From: Duganella sp. Root1480D1
GTDB lineage: Bacteria > Pseudomonadota > Gammaproteobacteria > Burkholderiales > Burkholderiaceae_D
Assembly (NCBI RefSeq): GCF_001427305.1
Contig: NZ_LMFZ01000023.1
Coordinates: 202,349-266,348, forward strand
DNA length: 64,000 bases
Direction of reading: 5' to 3'
Shown: positions 17,781 through 25,661 of the stretch, in pieces
Numbering within the stretch: the first letter of the stretch is position 1
Layout of the letters: every line of letters starts with the position of its first letter
Translations under genes and position numbers: made by a program
The notes under the pieces: generated by a model
Told to the model about the DNA's origin: nothing
The model's input: only the letters and a program-made list of their open reading frames with translations
Database searches by the model: none

Positions 17781-18457
17781 CGCTCGCAAGACGCCTTGCC
17801 GCGGAAGCACTTGGCACAGCATTGCTGCTGGCCGTGGTAGTGGGCTCCGCCACCATGGCCGACCGGCTGCGCGGCGGCAATGCCGCCATCGCCCTTTTCG
17901 CCAATTCTGTCGCCAGTGCCAGCGGACTGCTGGCACTGATCCTCGCCATCAGCGCCATCTCCGGCGCCCACTTCAACCCCGTCGTCACCCTCTCTGAAGC
18001 ATGGCAAGGCGGCATGAAGTGGAGCGACGCCCTGCCCTATATGGCGGCGCAGGCCTGCGGCGCCTTGGCCGGCGTGGCGGCTGCGCATGCAATGTTTGGC
18101 GAGCCGGCATTTTCTGCCGCAAGCCACGCCAGGACTGGCGCAGCGCAGTGGTGGAGCGAATTCGTGGCGACGTTCGGACTGATTTTCGTCATCAGCGGTT
18201 GCGCGCGCAGCCGCCCGGCAATGACACCGTTTGCGGTCGCCGCCTACATCGTTTCAGCGTACTGGTTCACCGCATCGAGTTCGTTCTCCAATCCCGCCCT
18301 CACGCTGGCGCGGGCCGCGACAGGCACGGTAGCCGGCATCCGGCTGCAAGATGTTTCCGCCTACGCCGCTGCCCAAATGCTCGGGGCAATCGCAGCGACA
18401 GTGCTGGTCACGTGGCTGCATAGTCCGGCGAAGACTCGTGACGGAATACACCATTGA
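17777..18457 (+). CDS. MIP/aquaporin-family channel, short form
   Basis: A 226-residue six-helix channel beginning MTLARRLAAEALGTALLLAV. The two half-helix motifs are present as HFNPVVTLSEA (NPV instead of NPA) and SFSNPALTLARA. The start is ATG 17777, overlapping the xdhB stop by four bases; the longer open frame upstream is antisense-free but lies inside xdhB and is not real. Short MIP proteins of this type are best known beside arsenic genes; here the coupling to xdhAB suggests passage of a small neutral product such as urea, or water/glycerol balance. Substrate is inference. Confidence 0.8.
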   Translation: MTLARRLAAEALGTALLLAVVVGSATMADRLRGGNAAIALFANSVASASGLLALILAISAISGAHFNPVVTLSEAWQGGMKWSDALPYMAAQACGALAGVAAAHAMFGEPAFSAASHARTGAAQWWSEFVATFGLIFVISGCARSRPAMTPFAVAAYIVSAYWFTASSSFSNPALTLARAATGTVAGIRLQDVSAYAAAQMLGAIAATVLVTWLHSPAKTRDGIHH

Positions 18458-18486
18458 AATTCGGGGTCAGGTCTGTCATTTGGACA
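18458..18486 (+). repeat. left arm of REP-like inverted repeat
   Basis: Beginning AATTCGGGGTCAGGTCTGTC, this 29-base arm starts directly after the channel-gene stop codon. It matches the reverse complement of 18598-18626 at 28 of 29 positions. The GGGGTCAG core resembles REP-type extragenic repeats mobilised by RAYT transposases, but that attribution is from memory of the motif, not from a gene in this window. Confidence 0.7.
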
Positions 18487-18536
18487 CCCCCGACGCACCT
18501 TTGATATTTCTCAATACTTTCCCCCATCAAAAAAAG

Positions 18537-18571
18537 CACCCGCTGGCCGATCGCACGCCAGCGGGTGTTTT
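18537..18571 (+). terminator. strong intrinsic terminator of the permease-xdhAB-channel operon
   Basis: Arms CACCCGCTGGC (18537-18547) and GCCAGCGGGTG (18557-18567) pair perfectly over a nine-base loop and are followed by TTTT; A-rich sequence on the left lets it work for the convergent ribB transcript as well. It is centred between the two REP-like arms. Confidence 0.85.
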
Positions 18572-18597
18572 GATCTACCTCAAATGTGTGGTTTGCC

Positions 18598-18626
18598 TGT
18601 CCGAATGACAGACCTGACCCCGAATT
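18598..18626 (-). repeat. right arm of REP-like inverted repeat
   Basis: This arm ends exactly one base before the ribB stop codon. With 18458-18486 it brackets a 169-base intergenic unit lying precisely between two convergent stop codons. Confidence 0.7.
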
Positions 18627-19268
18627 TTAGTCACGCTTGCGCCATTCGATCAGTTCGGCGATCGTGAGGATCGGCATGCCATGCAGTTGCGCGAACTGTT
18701 CGATGGCGTCGCCGCGCATCATGGTGCCGTCGGGATTCATCAGCTCGCACAGCACGGCCGATGGCGACAGGCCGGCCAGGCTCGCCAGGTCGACCGAGCC
18801 TTCGGTATGGCCGGCCCGCATCAGCACGCCGCCCGGCGTGGCGCGCAAGGGGAACACGTGGCCTGGCCGCACCACGTCTTCCGGACGCGCATTCGGTGCC
18901 GCCGCGGCTCGGATGGTGGCAACGCGGTCGGCCGCCGATACGCCAGTCGTCACGCCATGGCGGGCTTCGATCGACACCGTAAACGGCGTGCCGTACCTGC
19001 TGCCATTCTCCGCTGCCATCGGCGGCAGCTCGAGCTCGCGCACTTTTTCGGCGGTAAGGCACAGGCATACGATGCCGCTGCATTCGCGGATCATCATGGC
19101 CATGGTCTCCACCGTCAGGCGGTCGGTGGCGACGATCAGGTCGGCCTCGTTCTCGCGGTCGAAATCATCCAGCAGGATGACGGGAACGCCGGCCCGCATG
19201 GCTTCCAGCGCCGCATGCATGCGGGCTTCGATGTCGGTACTTTGAAGGGATAATTCAGGGGACAACAT
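18627..19268 (-). CDS. ribB: 3,4-dihydroxy-2-butanone 4-phosphate synthase
   Basis: A 213-residue stand-alone RibB. The acidic metal-binding loop is DDFDRENEADLIVA (residues about 34-47), followed by the substrate motif RYGTPFTVSIEARHGVTTG, and later RPGHVFPLRA and RAGHTEGSVDLA. It converts ribulose 5-phosphate to the four-carbon precursor of riboflavin. There is no RibA (GTP cyclohydrolase II) domain, which is present in many fused homologues. The gene is preceded by an FMN riboswitch, so it is feedback-regulated by flavin. XdhA needs FAD, but the adjacency to xdh is convergent and probably coincidental. Confidence 0.95.
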   Translation of the reverse strand: MLSPELSLQSTDIEARMHAALEAMRAGVPVILLDDFDRENEADLIVATDRLTVETMAMMIRECSGIVCLCLTAEKVRELELPPMAAENGSRYGTPFTVSIEARHGVTTGVSAADRVATIRAAAAPNARPEDVVRPGHVFPLRATPGGVLMRAGHTEGSVDLASLAGLSPSAVLCELMNPDGTMMRGDAIEQFAQLHGMPILTIAELIEWRKRD

Positions 19269-19375
19269 AGGAAACGCTCCTCGCTAAAGTTAACGAAAAA
19301 CGCTCCAGGGCAGCGAATAGGCGCGGCTTCCCGTGCCGCCAAAGCGGACAGGGAATACGCGCAACAGCGCACATC

Positions 19376-19516
19376 TTCTTTCATCCGGACTATACCGTCG
19401 GCCCTGGAGTCGCACCAGGTCTGCTGACCCTGCCCATACTGCCAGGCAGGCGCTCGCGGGCTTGAACGTTGCCATTCTTACCGCCGGTGGGGAATTGCAC
19501 CCCGCCCCGAAGACGT
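19376..19516 (-). ncRNA. FMN riboswitch (RFN element)
   Basis: Read leftwards, the leader contains the conserved RFN parts in order: CTTCGGGGCGGGGTG, AATTCCCCACCGGCGGTA, AGCCCGCGAGCG, GGTCAGCAGACCTGGTG, and the closing GACGGTATAGTCCGGATG followed by AAAGAAG. These match the six-stem FMN aptamer. The roughly 107 bases between the aptamer and ribB ATG hold the expression platform; in this group of bacteria it usually sequesters the ribosome-binding site when FMN is bound. Mechanism here is inferred. Confidence 0.95.
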
Positions 19517-19583
19517 AATGTATGCCCGCACGATGCAGGCGGCGCGATTGTAGCAGAGCGGCGGCACGCGCGCTGCGCCTTGC

Positions 19584-20228
19584 CTAATTCTGGACCGTGA
19601 TCCAGACCGCCCTTTCGTCGCATTGTTTTTCGCAGGCGAAGACGTAGACTTCATTGCCAAGGAAAGCGCAATAGTCATCGCTTGAGAAGCTGTCGGGCTG
19701 TTCCGGTGCCGACTCCAGTTTCGGGAACGGGTGATTTTCCGGTATCTGCAACAACAGGCGCATTTCGGCGCCGCATGAACATGTGAAGTGCTCCGCTTCC
19801 TGGACCCAGCACGGCTCGCCGCCAATCTGGAAACTCTCGCTGGCGGGCGCTTGTTCCGTGAACACCAGGTCGAAGGCGCGCAGCAAGTCAACCCCAGGCG
19901 CCGGGGCCCATGCATCGGTTGGACGATAGAGTGCGGCATGGTGATTGCCTACGTTCTTTTCCCAGTACCTGGCCGGGAGCTGCTGCCCGGCGTAGGTGTC
20001 GAACATCGGAATTTCGTTACACTTCGGGCACAAGGACAGCACGAAGTGGCTGCCCTCCCTGAACGGCAGCGCAAACTGCCGCTGCACATCGAACTGCACG
20101 AACAATTGCAGGACCGCGCCACAGCAGCGGCACACGGGGACTTGCGTACCTTCGGGAACCCAGGCTGCGCCGCCGATCGAGTTCTTCGACGTTGAAGTCC
20201 CGGAAGCAGGTTTGAATAGCGCTTTCAT
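19584..20228 (-). CDS. zinc-ribbon protein of YwqG/DUF1963-like type
   Basis: A 214-residue protein with two similar halves, each with a Gly-Gly-x-x-x-Trp-Val start (IGGAAWVPEG; IGGEPCWVQEA) followed by Cys pairs (VCRCCGAVLQLF; FTCSCGAEMRLL) and LCPKCNEIP, giving a duplicated zinc-ribbon-like fold. This resembles YwqG/PDCD2-like proteins, whose function is unclear. A GTG at 20234 is possible, but AAGGGTGG sits correctly before ATG 20228. It begins only eight bases after the flhA stop, so it is probably read at the end of the flhA transcript although nothing in it is flagellar. Confidence 0.6.
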   Translation of the reverse strand: MKALFKPASGTSTSKNSIGGAAWVPEGTQVPVCRCCGAVLQLFVQFDVQRQFALPFREGSHFVLSLCPKCNEIPMFDTYAGQQLPARYWEKNVGNHHAALYRPTDAWAPAPGVDLLRAFDLVFTEQAPASESFQIGGEPCWVQEAEHFTCSCGAEMRLLLQIPENHPFPKLESAPEQPDSFSSDDYCAFLGNEVYVFACEKQCDERAVWITVQN

Positions 20229-20236
20229 ATCCACCC

Positions 20237-22330
20237 TTAGCCAACTGTCCCGATGATCGACACTTCGCGGTTCTCAGGCACTTCGTTATATGACAATACA
20301 TGCAGCCCCGGCGCAAACAGGCGGGCATAGCGCGCCAGCAGCGGGCGAATCTGCGGCAGCACCAGCAGCAGCGGCGGTGTCGCCTGCTGCTTCATCTGCT
20401 CGCGCGCCACTGGCATATTCACCTGCAATTGCGCCAGCAGGTGGGGGTCGATCGGATAGTTATCCAGCACCACCTTGCCGGTCTGGCGGGCCTGGTTCAG
20501 GGAGCCAAGCAGCATGTTTTCCAGTTCGCCGCCCAGGTTAAAGGCCAGCATCTCGGTCTTCTGCCCGAACAGGCCGGACACGATCTGGCGCCGCAATGCG
20601 CAACGCACTTCGGCCGCCAGCAGGATCGGGTCCTTGGTGGTTTCGGACGAATCGAGCAGGGTCGTCGCAATCGGCACGATATCCTTCAACGATACCGACT
20701 CCTGCAGCAGCACGCGGAACACGCGCAGCAATTGGGTATGGGTCAGCGCCTTGTCCAGCGAACCGGCCAGCTTGGGCGACAACGCGGTGAGGCGCTCCAT
20801 CAGCGCGGCCACGTCTTCATGGCGGAACAGCTCCGGCAGGTACTCGCGAATCAGCTTCGACACGTGGGTCGCGATGGCGCTTGGCGCCTCCACGACCTGG
20901 TAACCCAGGCCCAGGGCGTGCGCTTTGTCCTTGGTCTCGATCCAGGTTACCGGCATGCCGTAGGCCGGCTCTACGCCGGGGATGCCGTCGATCTGACCGT
21001 ACACATTTGGCGATGGTATGGCCATCAGGCGGTCGGCAAACACCTCGGCCAGCGCGATGGTCGACCCGCCCAGCACCACGGCATACTGGGTCGGTTTCAG
21101 GCCCAGGTCATCGCGCACATTCACCTGCGGCAGCACCATGCCCATCGCTTCCGACAGGCTTTGGCGCACGCCGCGCAGGCGCTTGGTCAGTACCTCGCCA
21201 TGGGCCTTGTCGATCATGCCCACCAGCTTGTAGCCCAGCGACACCTGCAGCGGCTGCACCACGGGCAGCGACTGCCATTCCAGTTCCGGTACTTTCTCTT
21301 CGCGCAGCGCAGCTTCGATGGCGGCGATATTGTCGACCACCGGCGCGCCCTGCCGCTGGTACAGTCGCCAGCCTACATAACCCAGTACCGCCGCGAAGGT
21401 GAGGAAGCTCAGTTTCGGCATGCCCGGCACCAGGCCAAGGATGACCATCACCGCCGCCGCGCTGAACAGCACGTTCGGCGATGCCAGCAGCTGCTGGCCC
21501 ACCAGGGCTTCGAAATCCGTGCCTTCCGTCTCGGACACGCGGGTAACAATGATCGCAGCAGCAGCCGACAGCAACAGCGCCGGGATCTGCGCCACCAGGC
21601 CGTCACCAATGGTCAGCAGCGCGTACTGTTTGAACGCGTCGCCGAAGCTCATGTCCTGCATCACGGTACCGATGGCGACGCCGCCGACGATATTGATGAT
21701 CAGGATCAGGATCGACGCGATCGCATCGCCGCGCACGAACTTGGCCGCACCGTCCATGGCGCCGTAGAAGTCCGCTTCCGTCGCCACTTCCTTGCGGCGC
21801 TGGACCGCCTTCTCCTGGTTGATCAGGCCCGCATTCAGGTCGGCGTCGATCGCCATCTGCTTGCCCGGCAAGGCGTCCAGCGTGAAGCGCGCCGACACTT
21901 CGGAAATGCGCTCGGCACCCTTGGTCACCACGGCGAAGTTAATGATCATCAGGATCACGAACACCACCATGCCGACCACGTAGTTGCCGCCGATGACCAC
22001 CTGGCCGAATGCCTCGATCACCTTACCGGCAGCGTCCGTGCCCTGGTGGCCGTGCAGCAGCACCACGCGGGTCGAAGCCACGTTCAGCGTCAATCGCATC
22101 AACGTTGTGGCCAGGATCACCGTCGGGAACACCGAGAAGTCCAGCGGGCGCTTGGCGTTCACGCTGACCAGGATCACGATCAGCGCCAGGACGATGTTGA
22201 AGGTGAACAGGACGTCCAGCAGGATAGGCGGCAATGGCAGGATGATCATCGCCAGGATCGCCAGCAGGAATACCGGCGTGGCGAGTTTGTGGCGTCCCGC
22301 TTCTGCGAACAAGCCCTTCAGGAAATTCAT
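20237..22330 (-). CDS. flhA: flagellar export gate protein FlhA (secondary system)
   Basis: A 697-residue FlhA. The first half holds about eight membrane helices (LATPVFLLAILAMIILPLPP onward) and the FHIPEP-family signature RFTLDALPGKQMAIDADLNA near residues 145-165; the C-terminal half is the cytoplasmic nonamer-ring domain that docks chaperone-bound substrates. It is the last flagellar gene of the leftward operon and overlaps flhB by four bases. Length and topology are normal. No flhF or flhG follows it, unlike the usual polar-flagellum arrangement, which supports a secondary or lateral type of system. Confidence 0.95.
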   Translation of the reverse strand: MNFLKGLFAEAGRHKLATPVFLLAILAMIILPLPPILLDVLFTFNIVLALIVILVSVNAKRPLDFSVFPTVILATTLMRLTLNVASTRVVLLHGHQGTDAAGKVIEAFGQVVIGGNYVVGMVVFVILMIINFAVVTKGAERISEVSARFTLDALPGKQMAIDADLNAGLINQEKAVQRRKEVATEADFYGAMDGAAKFVRGDAIASILILIINIVGGVAIGTVMQDMSFGDAFKQYALLTIGDGLVAQIPALLLSAAAAIIVTRVSETEGTDFEALVGQQLLASPNVLFSAAAVMVILGLVPGMPKLSFLTFAAVLGYVGWRLYQRQGAPVVDNIAAIEAALREEKVPELEWQSLPVVQPLQVSLGYKLVGMIDKAHGEVLTKRLRGVRQSLSEAMGMVLPQVNVRDDLGLKPTQYAVVLGGSTIALAEVFADRLMAIPSPNVYGQIDGIPGVEPAYGMPVTWIETKDKAHALGLGYQVVEAPSAIATHVSKLIREYLPELFRHEDVAALMERLTALSPKLAGSLDKALTHTQLLRVFRVLLQESVSLKDIVPIATTLLDSSETTKDPILLAAEVRCALRRQIVSGLFGQKTEMLAFNLGGELENMLLGSLNQARQTGKVVLDNYPIDPHLLAQLQVNMPVAREQMKQQATPPLLLVLPQIRPLLARYARLFAPGLHVLSYNEVPENREVSIIGTVG

Positions 22331-23472
22331 GTCGTTGCTGCCTCACTCATGGAAGTTGGAACCGGTACCTGCGCCGCTTCCAGCGGATTTGGCTGCGATG
22401 GACGGCGGCCTTCGCGGAACGCCTTCAGTTGCAGCACATAATGCAGGACCATGGAAACAGCCTGGTACAACTGCACGGGAATCTGCTGGTTGACCTGGCT
22501 GGTATTGTAAATTGCGCGCGCCAAGGGCGGCAGCGAAAGCACTTCGATCCCGTGCTCCTGCGCCAGCCGCTTGATGTACAGCGCCATCTCGTCGACGCCC
22601 TTGGCCAGCACGAAGGGGGCTTCTGCGCGCTTGTCGTCGTATTTGAGCGCCACCGCATAATGCTCCGGGTTGACGATCACCACGTCGGCGCCCGGCACGA
22701 TCTTGCGCGCCGAACGCTCGGCCAGGGCGCGCTGCAACTGGCGGATGCGCTGGCGCACTTCGGGGCGGCCTTCCTGCGACTTGTATTCTTCCTTCAGCTC
22801 CTGCTTCGACATCTTCTGCTGTTCGGCGAAGAAGTAGGCCTGGGCCGGCACGTCAATGATGGCAAAGATGATGAACACTGCCACCATCGCCATCACCCCG
22901 TTCAGCATCTGGTTGGCGCCGGAGATCATGGCTTCATTCAGGCCAAGGCCCTGCAGGCGCGTGTACTCGTTGACCGTGCTGGTGCCGATGTGCACCAGCA
23001 CCCAGGTCAGCACTGCCGCCTTGCCGATCGAAACCAGCAGCTCGAAGCCGTGCTTCTTCGAGAACAGGCGGCCCAGGTTGGTGACGGGATTGAAACGCTC
23101 GAACTTGGGCTGCAGGTTCTTCGCGCTCATCACCCAGCCGCCAGGCACCATGGCGCCCAGCACCACGAACAGCGGCACCACGAACAAGGGCGTCACCATC
23201 TTCACCAGCAGCAGCGCGGAGCTGAGCCAGACCGTGCTCATGACGTTTTCCAGGGCGCCTTCGCCTTCCAGCGGTGCAAACGACTGGTAGAAGATTTCGC
23301 GGAAATCCGTCAGGTAGGTCGGCAGCATGTACACGAACAGCTTGAGCGAAACGAGGATGCCGATCGCCGTCGCCAGGTCGCGCGAACGCACCACCTGGCC
23401 TTCCTGGCGGGATTTCTTCAGCTTTTGCGCTGAAGCCTTCTCTGACTTGTCGCCGCCGCTGTCGTCAGCCAT
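22327..23472 (-). CDS. flhB: flagellar export switch protein FlhB
   Basis: A 381-residue FlhB with four membrane helices in residues about 30-210 and a cytoplasmic C-terminal domain. The self-cleavage motif is NPEH at residues 268-271 (VIVNPEHYAVALKY) instead of the usual NPTH; the Asn-Pro bond that is cut is kept. The protein switches export from rod/hook to filament substrates after FliK signals hook completion. The N-terminal KSEKASAQKLKKSRQEGQV segment is canonical. It overlaps fliR by eight bases and flhA by four, indicating a tightly coupled operon. Confidence 0.95.
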   Translation of the reverse strand: MADDSGGDKSEKASAQKLKKSRQEGQVVRSRDLATAIGILVSLKLFVYMLPTYLTDFREIFYQSFAPLEGEGALENVMSTVWLSSALLLVKMVTPLFVVPLFVVLGAMVPGGWVMSAKNLQPKFERFNPVTNLGRLFSKKHGFELLVSIGKAAVLTWVLVHIGTSTVNEYTRLQGLGLNEAMISGANQMLNGVMAMVAVFIIFAIIDVPAQAYFFAEQQKMSKQELKEEYKSQEGRPEVRQRIRQLQRALAERSARKIVPGADVVIVNPEHYAVALKYDDKRAEAPFVLAKGVDEMALYIKRLAQEHGIEVLSLPPLARAIYNTSQVNQQIPVQLYQAVSMVLHYVLQLKAFREGRRPSQPNPLEAAQVPVPTSMSEAATT

Positions 23473-24247
23473 GTGGCACCATCTGTTGCTGGATCATGTC
23501 GAGCACGCGGGCCGACATGCGAATGTAATGCTGCGGGATGAAGCGCACCACCTGGCCCAGCATCAGCAGGCCGAAAATGGTGATCACCGAAAAGCCCAAT
23601 GCAAACAGGTTCAGCGTCGGCGCCACGCGGTTCAGGAAGCCGAAGCCAAGCTGCACCACCAGCGCGGAAAACACCACCGGTATCGCTAACAGCATGGCGG
23701 CCGAAAAGATCCACGCCACATTCCAGGCCACCGTTTGCAGCAGCAGCGCCGAATAACCGCCGCCCAGCGGCCAGGCCTTGAAGCTTTGCCCGATCACGCC
23801 GGCCAGCACCAGGTGGCCGTCGATCGAAAAGAAAATCACAATGGCCAGCATGGACAGCAGCGCCGACACCACGTCGGACGAGGTGCCATTCAGCGGATCA
23901 TTCATCACCGCCATCGAAAAACCCACCTGGCTCGATACCAGGTAACCCAGTACGCCGATCACCGACATCGAAAAATGGAAAGCCAGCCCGATGGCGCCGC
24001 CGATCACCGCCTGCTCCAGCGTCACCGCAATGCCTTGCACCGAAATCGGGTCGATGCCCGGCACCACCTGCCCTTGCGTCACCGGCAGCAGGATGATCGC
24101 CAGGACCAGCGACACCAGCAGCCGCACCGTGACCGGCACCATCATCTCGCCCAGCACCGGCGCCGCGCTCAGCATGGCCATGCAGCGCACGAAAGGCCAC
24201 CAGATTGCCGTCAGCCACACCAGGAGGTTTGCCAGGACCTGTTCCAT
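23465..24247 (-). CDS. fliR: flagellar export gate protein FliR
   Basis: A 260-residue, strongly hydrophobic protein with about six helices, beginning MEQVLANLLVWLTAIWWPFVR and containing the conserved PVLGEMMVPVTVRLLVSLVL and GAIGLAFHFSMSVIGVLGYL stretches. With FliP and FliQ it forms the core of the export gate in the inner membrane. It follows fliQ after a six-base gap and overlaps flhB. Length is typical of the family. Confidence 0.93.
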   Translation of the reverse strand: MEQVLANLLVWLTAIWWPFVRCMAMLSAAPVLGEMMVPVTVRLLVSLVLAIILLPVTQGQVVPGIDPISVQGIAVTLEQAVIGGAIGLAFHFSMSVIGVLGYLVSSQVGFSMAVMNDPLNGTSSDVVSALLSMLAIVIFFSIDGHLVLAGVIGQSFKAWPLGGGYSALLLQTVAWNVAWIFSAAMLLAIPVVFSALVVQLGFGFLNRVAPTLNLFALGFSVITIFGLLMLGQVVRFIPQHYIRMSARVLDMIQQQMVPHG

Positions 24248-24253
24248 GGCTGC

Positions 24254-24526
24254 CTACCCGACCAGTGTTGCCGCGCGCTGGAAGATCGAGACGCAATAGT
24301 CCATCAGGTAGCTGGACATCCAGCGCCCGGTCAGGACAATCGCAAGCAGGGTTACCAGCAGGCGCGGCAGGAAGCTCAGCGTCTGTTCATTGATTTGCGT
24401 GGCGGCCTGCACCAGCGCCACCAGCAAGCCCGCCACCAGCCCTGGCACCACCAGCACCATGACCATGACCATTACGATATGCAGGGCCTCGACAATCAGG
24501 TCGACGGCCACGTCGGGCGTCAGCAT
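24254..24526 (-). CDS. fliQ: flagellar export gate protein FliQ
   Basis: A 90-residue protein, MLTPDVAVDLIVEALHIVM at the start, with two membrane helices joined by the conserved loop ALVQAATQINEQTLSFLPR. The start ATG at 24526 is 11 bases after the fliP stop. The same frame stays open far upstream through fliP antisense-free sequence to 25234, but only these 90 residues are FliQ-like, which is the usual family length. It packs around FliP/FliR in the export gate. Confidence 0.93.
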   Translation of the reverse strand: MLTPDVAVDLIVEALHIVMVMVMVLVVPGLVAGLLVALVQAATQINEQTLSFLPRLLVTLLAIVLTGRWMSSYLMDYCVSIFQRAATLVG

Positions 24527-24537
24527 CGCTTTGTCAC

Positions 24538-25284
24538 CTAATAGGCCTGTATGCTCGTCACGAGCGTGTTGACAGTCAATGTCCAGCCATCCACCAGCAC
24601 GAACAGCAGCAGCTTGAACGGCAGCGAAATCACCAGCGGCGACAGCATCATCATACCCATTGCCATCAACACCGACGAGACCACCAGGTCGATGATCAGG
24701 AAGGGAATGAACAGCAGGCAGCCGATCTGGAAAGCGGTCTTCAATTCCGACAACACAAACGCCGCCAGCTTGACGGTAAAGGCATGGTCGGCCGGGTTGC
24801 TGATCGCGTCTTCGCCCGCCAGGTGGGCAATCTGCTTGAGCGAAGCCTTGCTGGTCTGCGCCAGCATGAAGCGCGCTACCGGCTTCTCGGCGATTTTCAA
24901 GGCATCCTGCAAGCCGATCTTGTCCTGGTCGTAAGGCAGGAAGGCATCGCGCCACACCGCATCGCCGATCGGCTTCATGACCAGCAGGGTCAGGATCAGC
25001 GCCACGCCGGTGATGATACGGTTGGGCAAGCCCTGCTGCAGGCCCAGGGCCTGGCGCAGCAGCGACAGCACGATCACGAAACGGGTAAAACTGGTCATCA
25101 TCATCACCATGATGGGCAGCAAGCCCAGCAGGGTCATGATGATCAGGATCTGCATCTTCACCGACAAATCGGTCTTCGCGCCGGGGACTACCCCGGCCAG
25201 CAAATCCTGGGCCCACGCAGGCGCGCAGGCGCATAGCAGCACTGCCCCGGCCGCCAGGCCGGGCACCAGGCGGCGCACGGTCAT
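24538..25284 (-). CDS. fliP: flagellar export gate protein FliP
   Basis: A 248-residue FliP with a cleavable signal peptide (LVPGLAAGAVLLCACAPAWA) and four membrane helices. Conserved blocks are MTSFTRFVIVLSLLRQALG, PPNR-like GLPNRIITGVALILT and the C-terminal VVSSVLMAMGMMMLSP with SLPFKLLLFVLVDGW. Five FliP subunits form the gate pore. Its start overlaps the fliN stop by four bases (ATGA). The fliO gene, normally between fliN and fliP and needed for FliP assembly in Salmonella, is missing here. Confidence 0.94.
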   Translation of the reverse strand: MTVRRLVPGLAAGAVLLCACAPAWAQDLLAGVVPGAKTDLSVKMQILIIMTLLGLLPIMVMMMTSFTRFVIVLSLLRQALGLQQGLPNRIITGVALILTLLVMKPIGDAVWRDAFLPYDQDKIGLQDALKIAEKPVARFMLAQTSKASLKQIAHLAGEDAISNPADHAFTVKLAAFVLSELKTAFQIGCLLFIPFLIIDLVVSSVLMAMGMMMLSPLVISLPFKLLLFVLVDGWTLTVNTLVTSIQAY

Positions 25285-25661
25285 GGCGCCATCATGTCGA
25301 GGTTCAACCCGTCCAGATCGATGACCTTCAGGCCGTAATTTTCACCGGCCACCACCACCTCGGCGCGGCCGATTGCGGTGCCGTTGACCTTGATGGTCAG
25401 CGGTTCGCCGGCCAGCATGTCCAGCTCGACCACGCTGTCAGGGCCGATCTGCATCAGGTCCTGCAGCGACAGGCGGGCCGAACCGACTTCCAGCGTCAGC
25501 GTGACGGGGATCTTGCGCATCATGGCAGGCAGGTCGCGGCGGCCGGCGCGTGGCGCCGGCACATCGTTCAAATCCTGCGACACCTGGTCGATGATCATTT
25601 CCTCCGACATATCGTCCAGCATGGAATCGTTGCTGCCGTTGGGATTATTCATCATATTCAT
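25281..25661 (-). CDS. fliN: flagellar motor switch C-ring protein FliN
   Basis: A 126-residue FliN/SpoA-domain protein. Residues about 50-122 contain the surface-presentation fold: KIPVTLTLEVGSARLSLQDL, GPDSVVELDMLAGEPLTIKV and IGRAEVVVAGENYGLKVIDL, as expected. The first 45 residues are acidic and disordered-looking. FliN forms the lower C-ring with FliM and binds FliH. Start and stop both overlap neighbours (ATGA with fliM and with fliP), so it is translated as part of one coupled chain. Confidence 0.93.
   Translation of the reverse strand: MNMMNNPNGSNDSMLDDMSEEMIIDQVSQDLNDVPAPRAGRRDLPAMMRKIPVTLTLEVGSARLSLQDLMQIGPDSVVELDMLAGEPLTIKVNGTAIGRAEVVVAGENYGLKVIDLDGLNLDMMAP

Noticed and set aside
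24254..25234. A 326-codon leftward frame covering fliQ and overlapping fliP
   Set aside because: Only its last 90 codons are protein-like (FliQ); the rest is an alternative frame of fliP kept open by GC bias.
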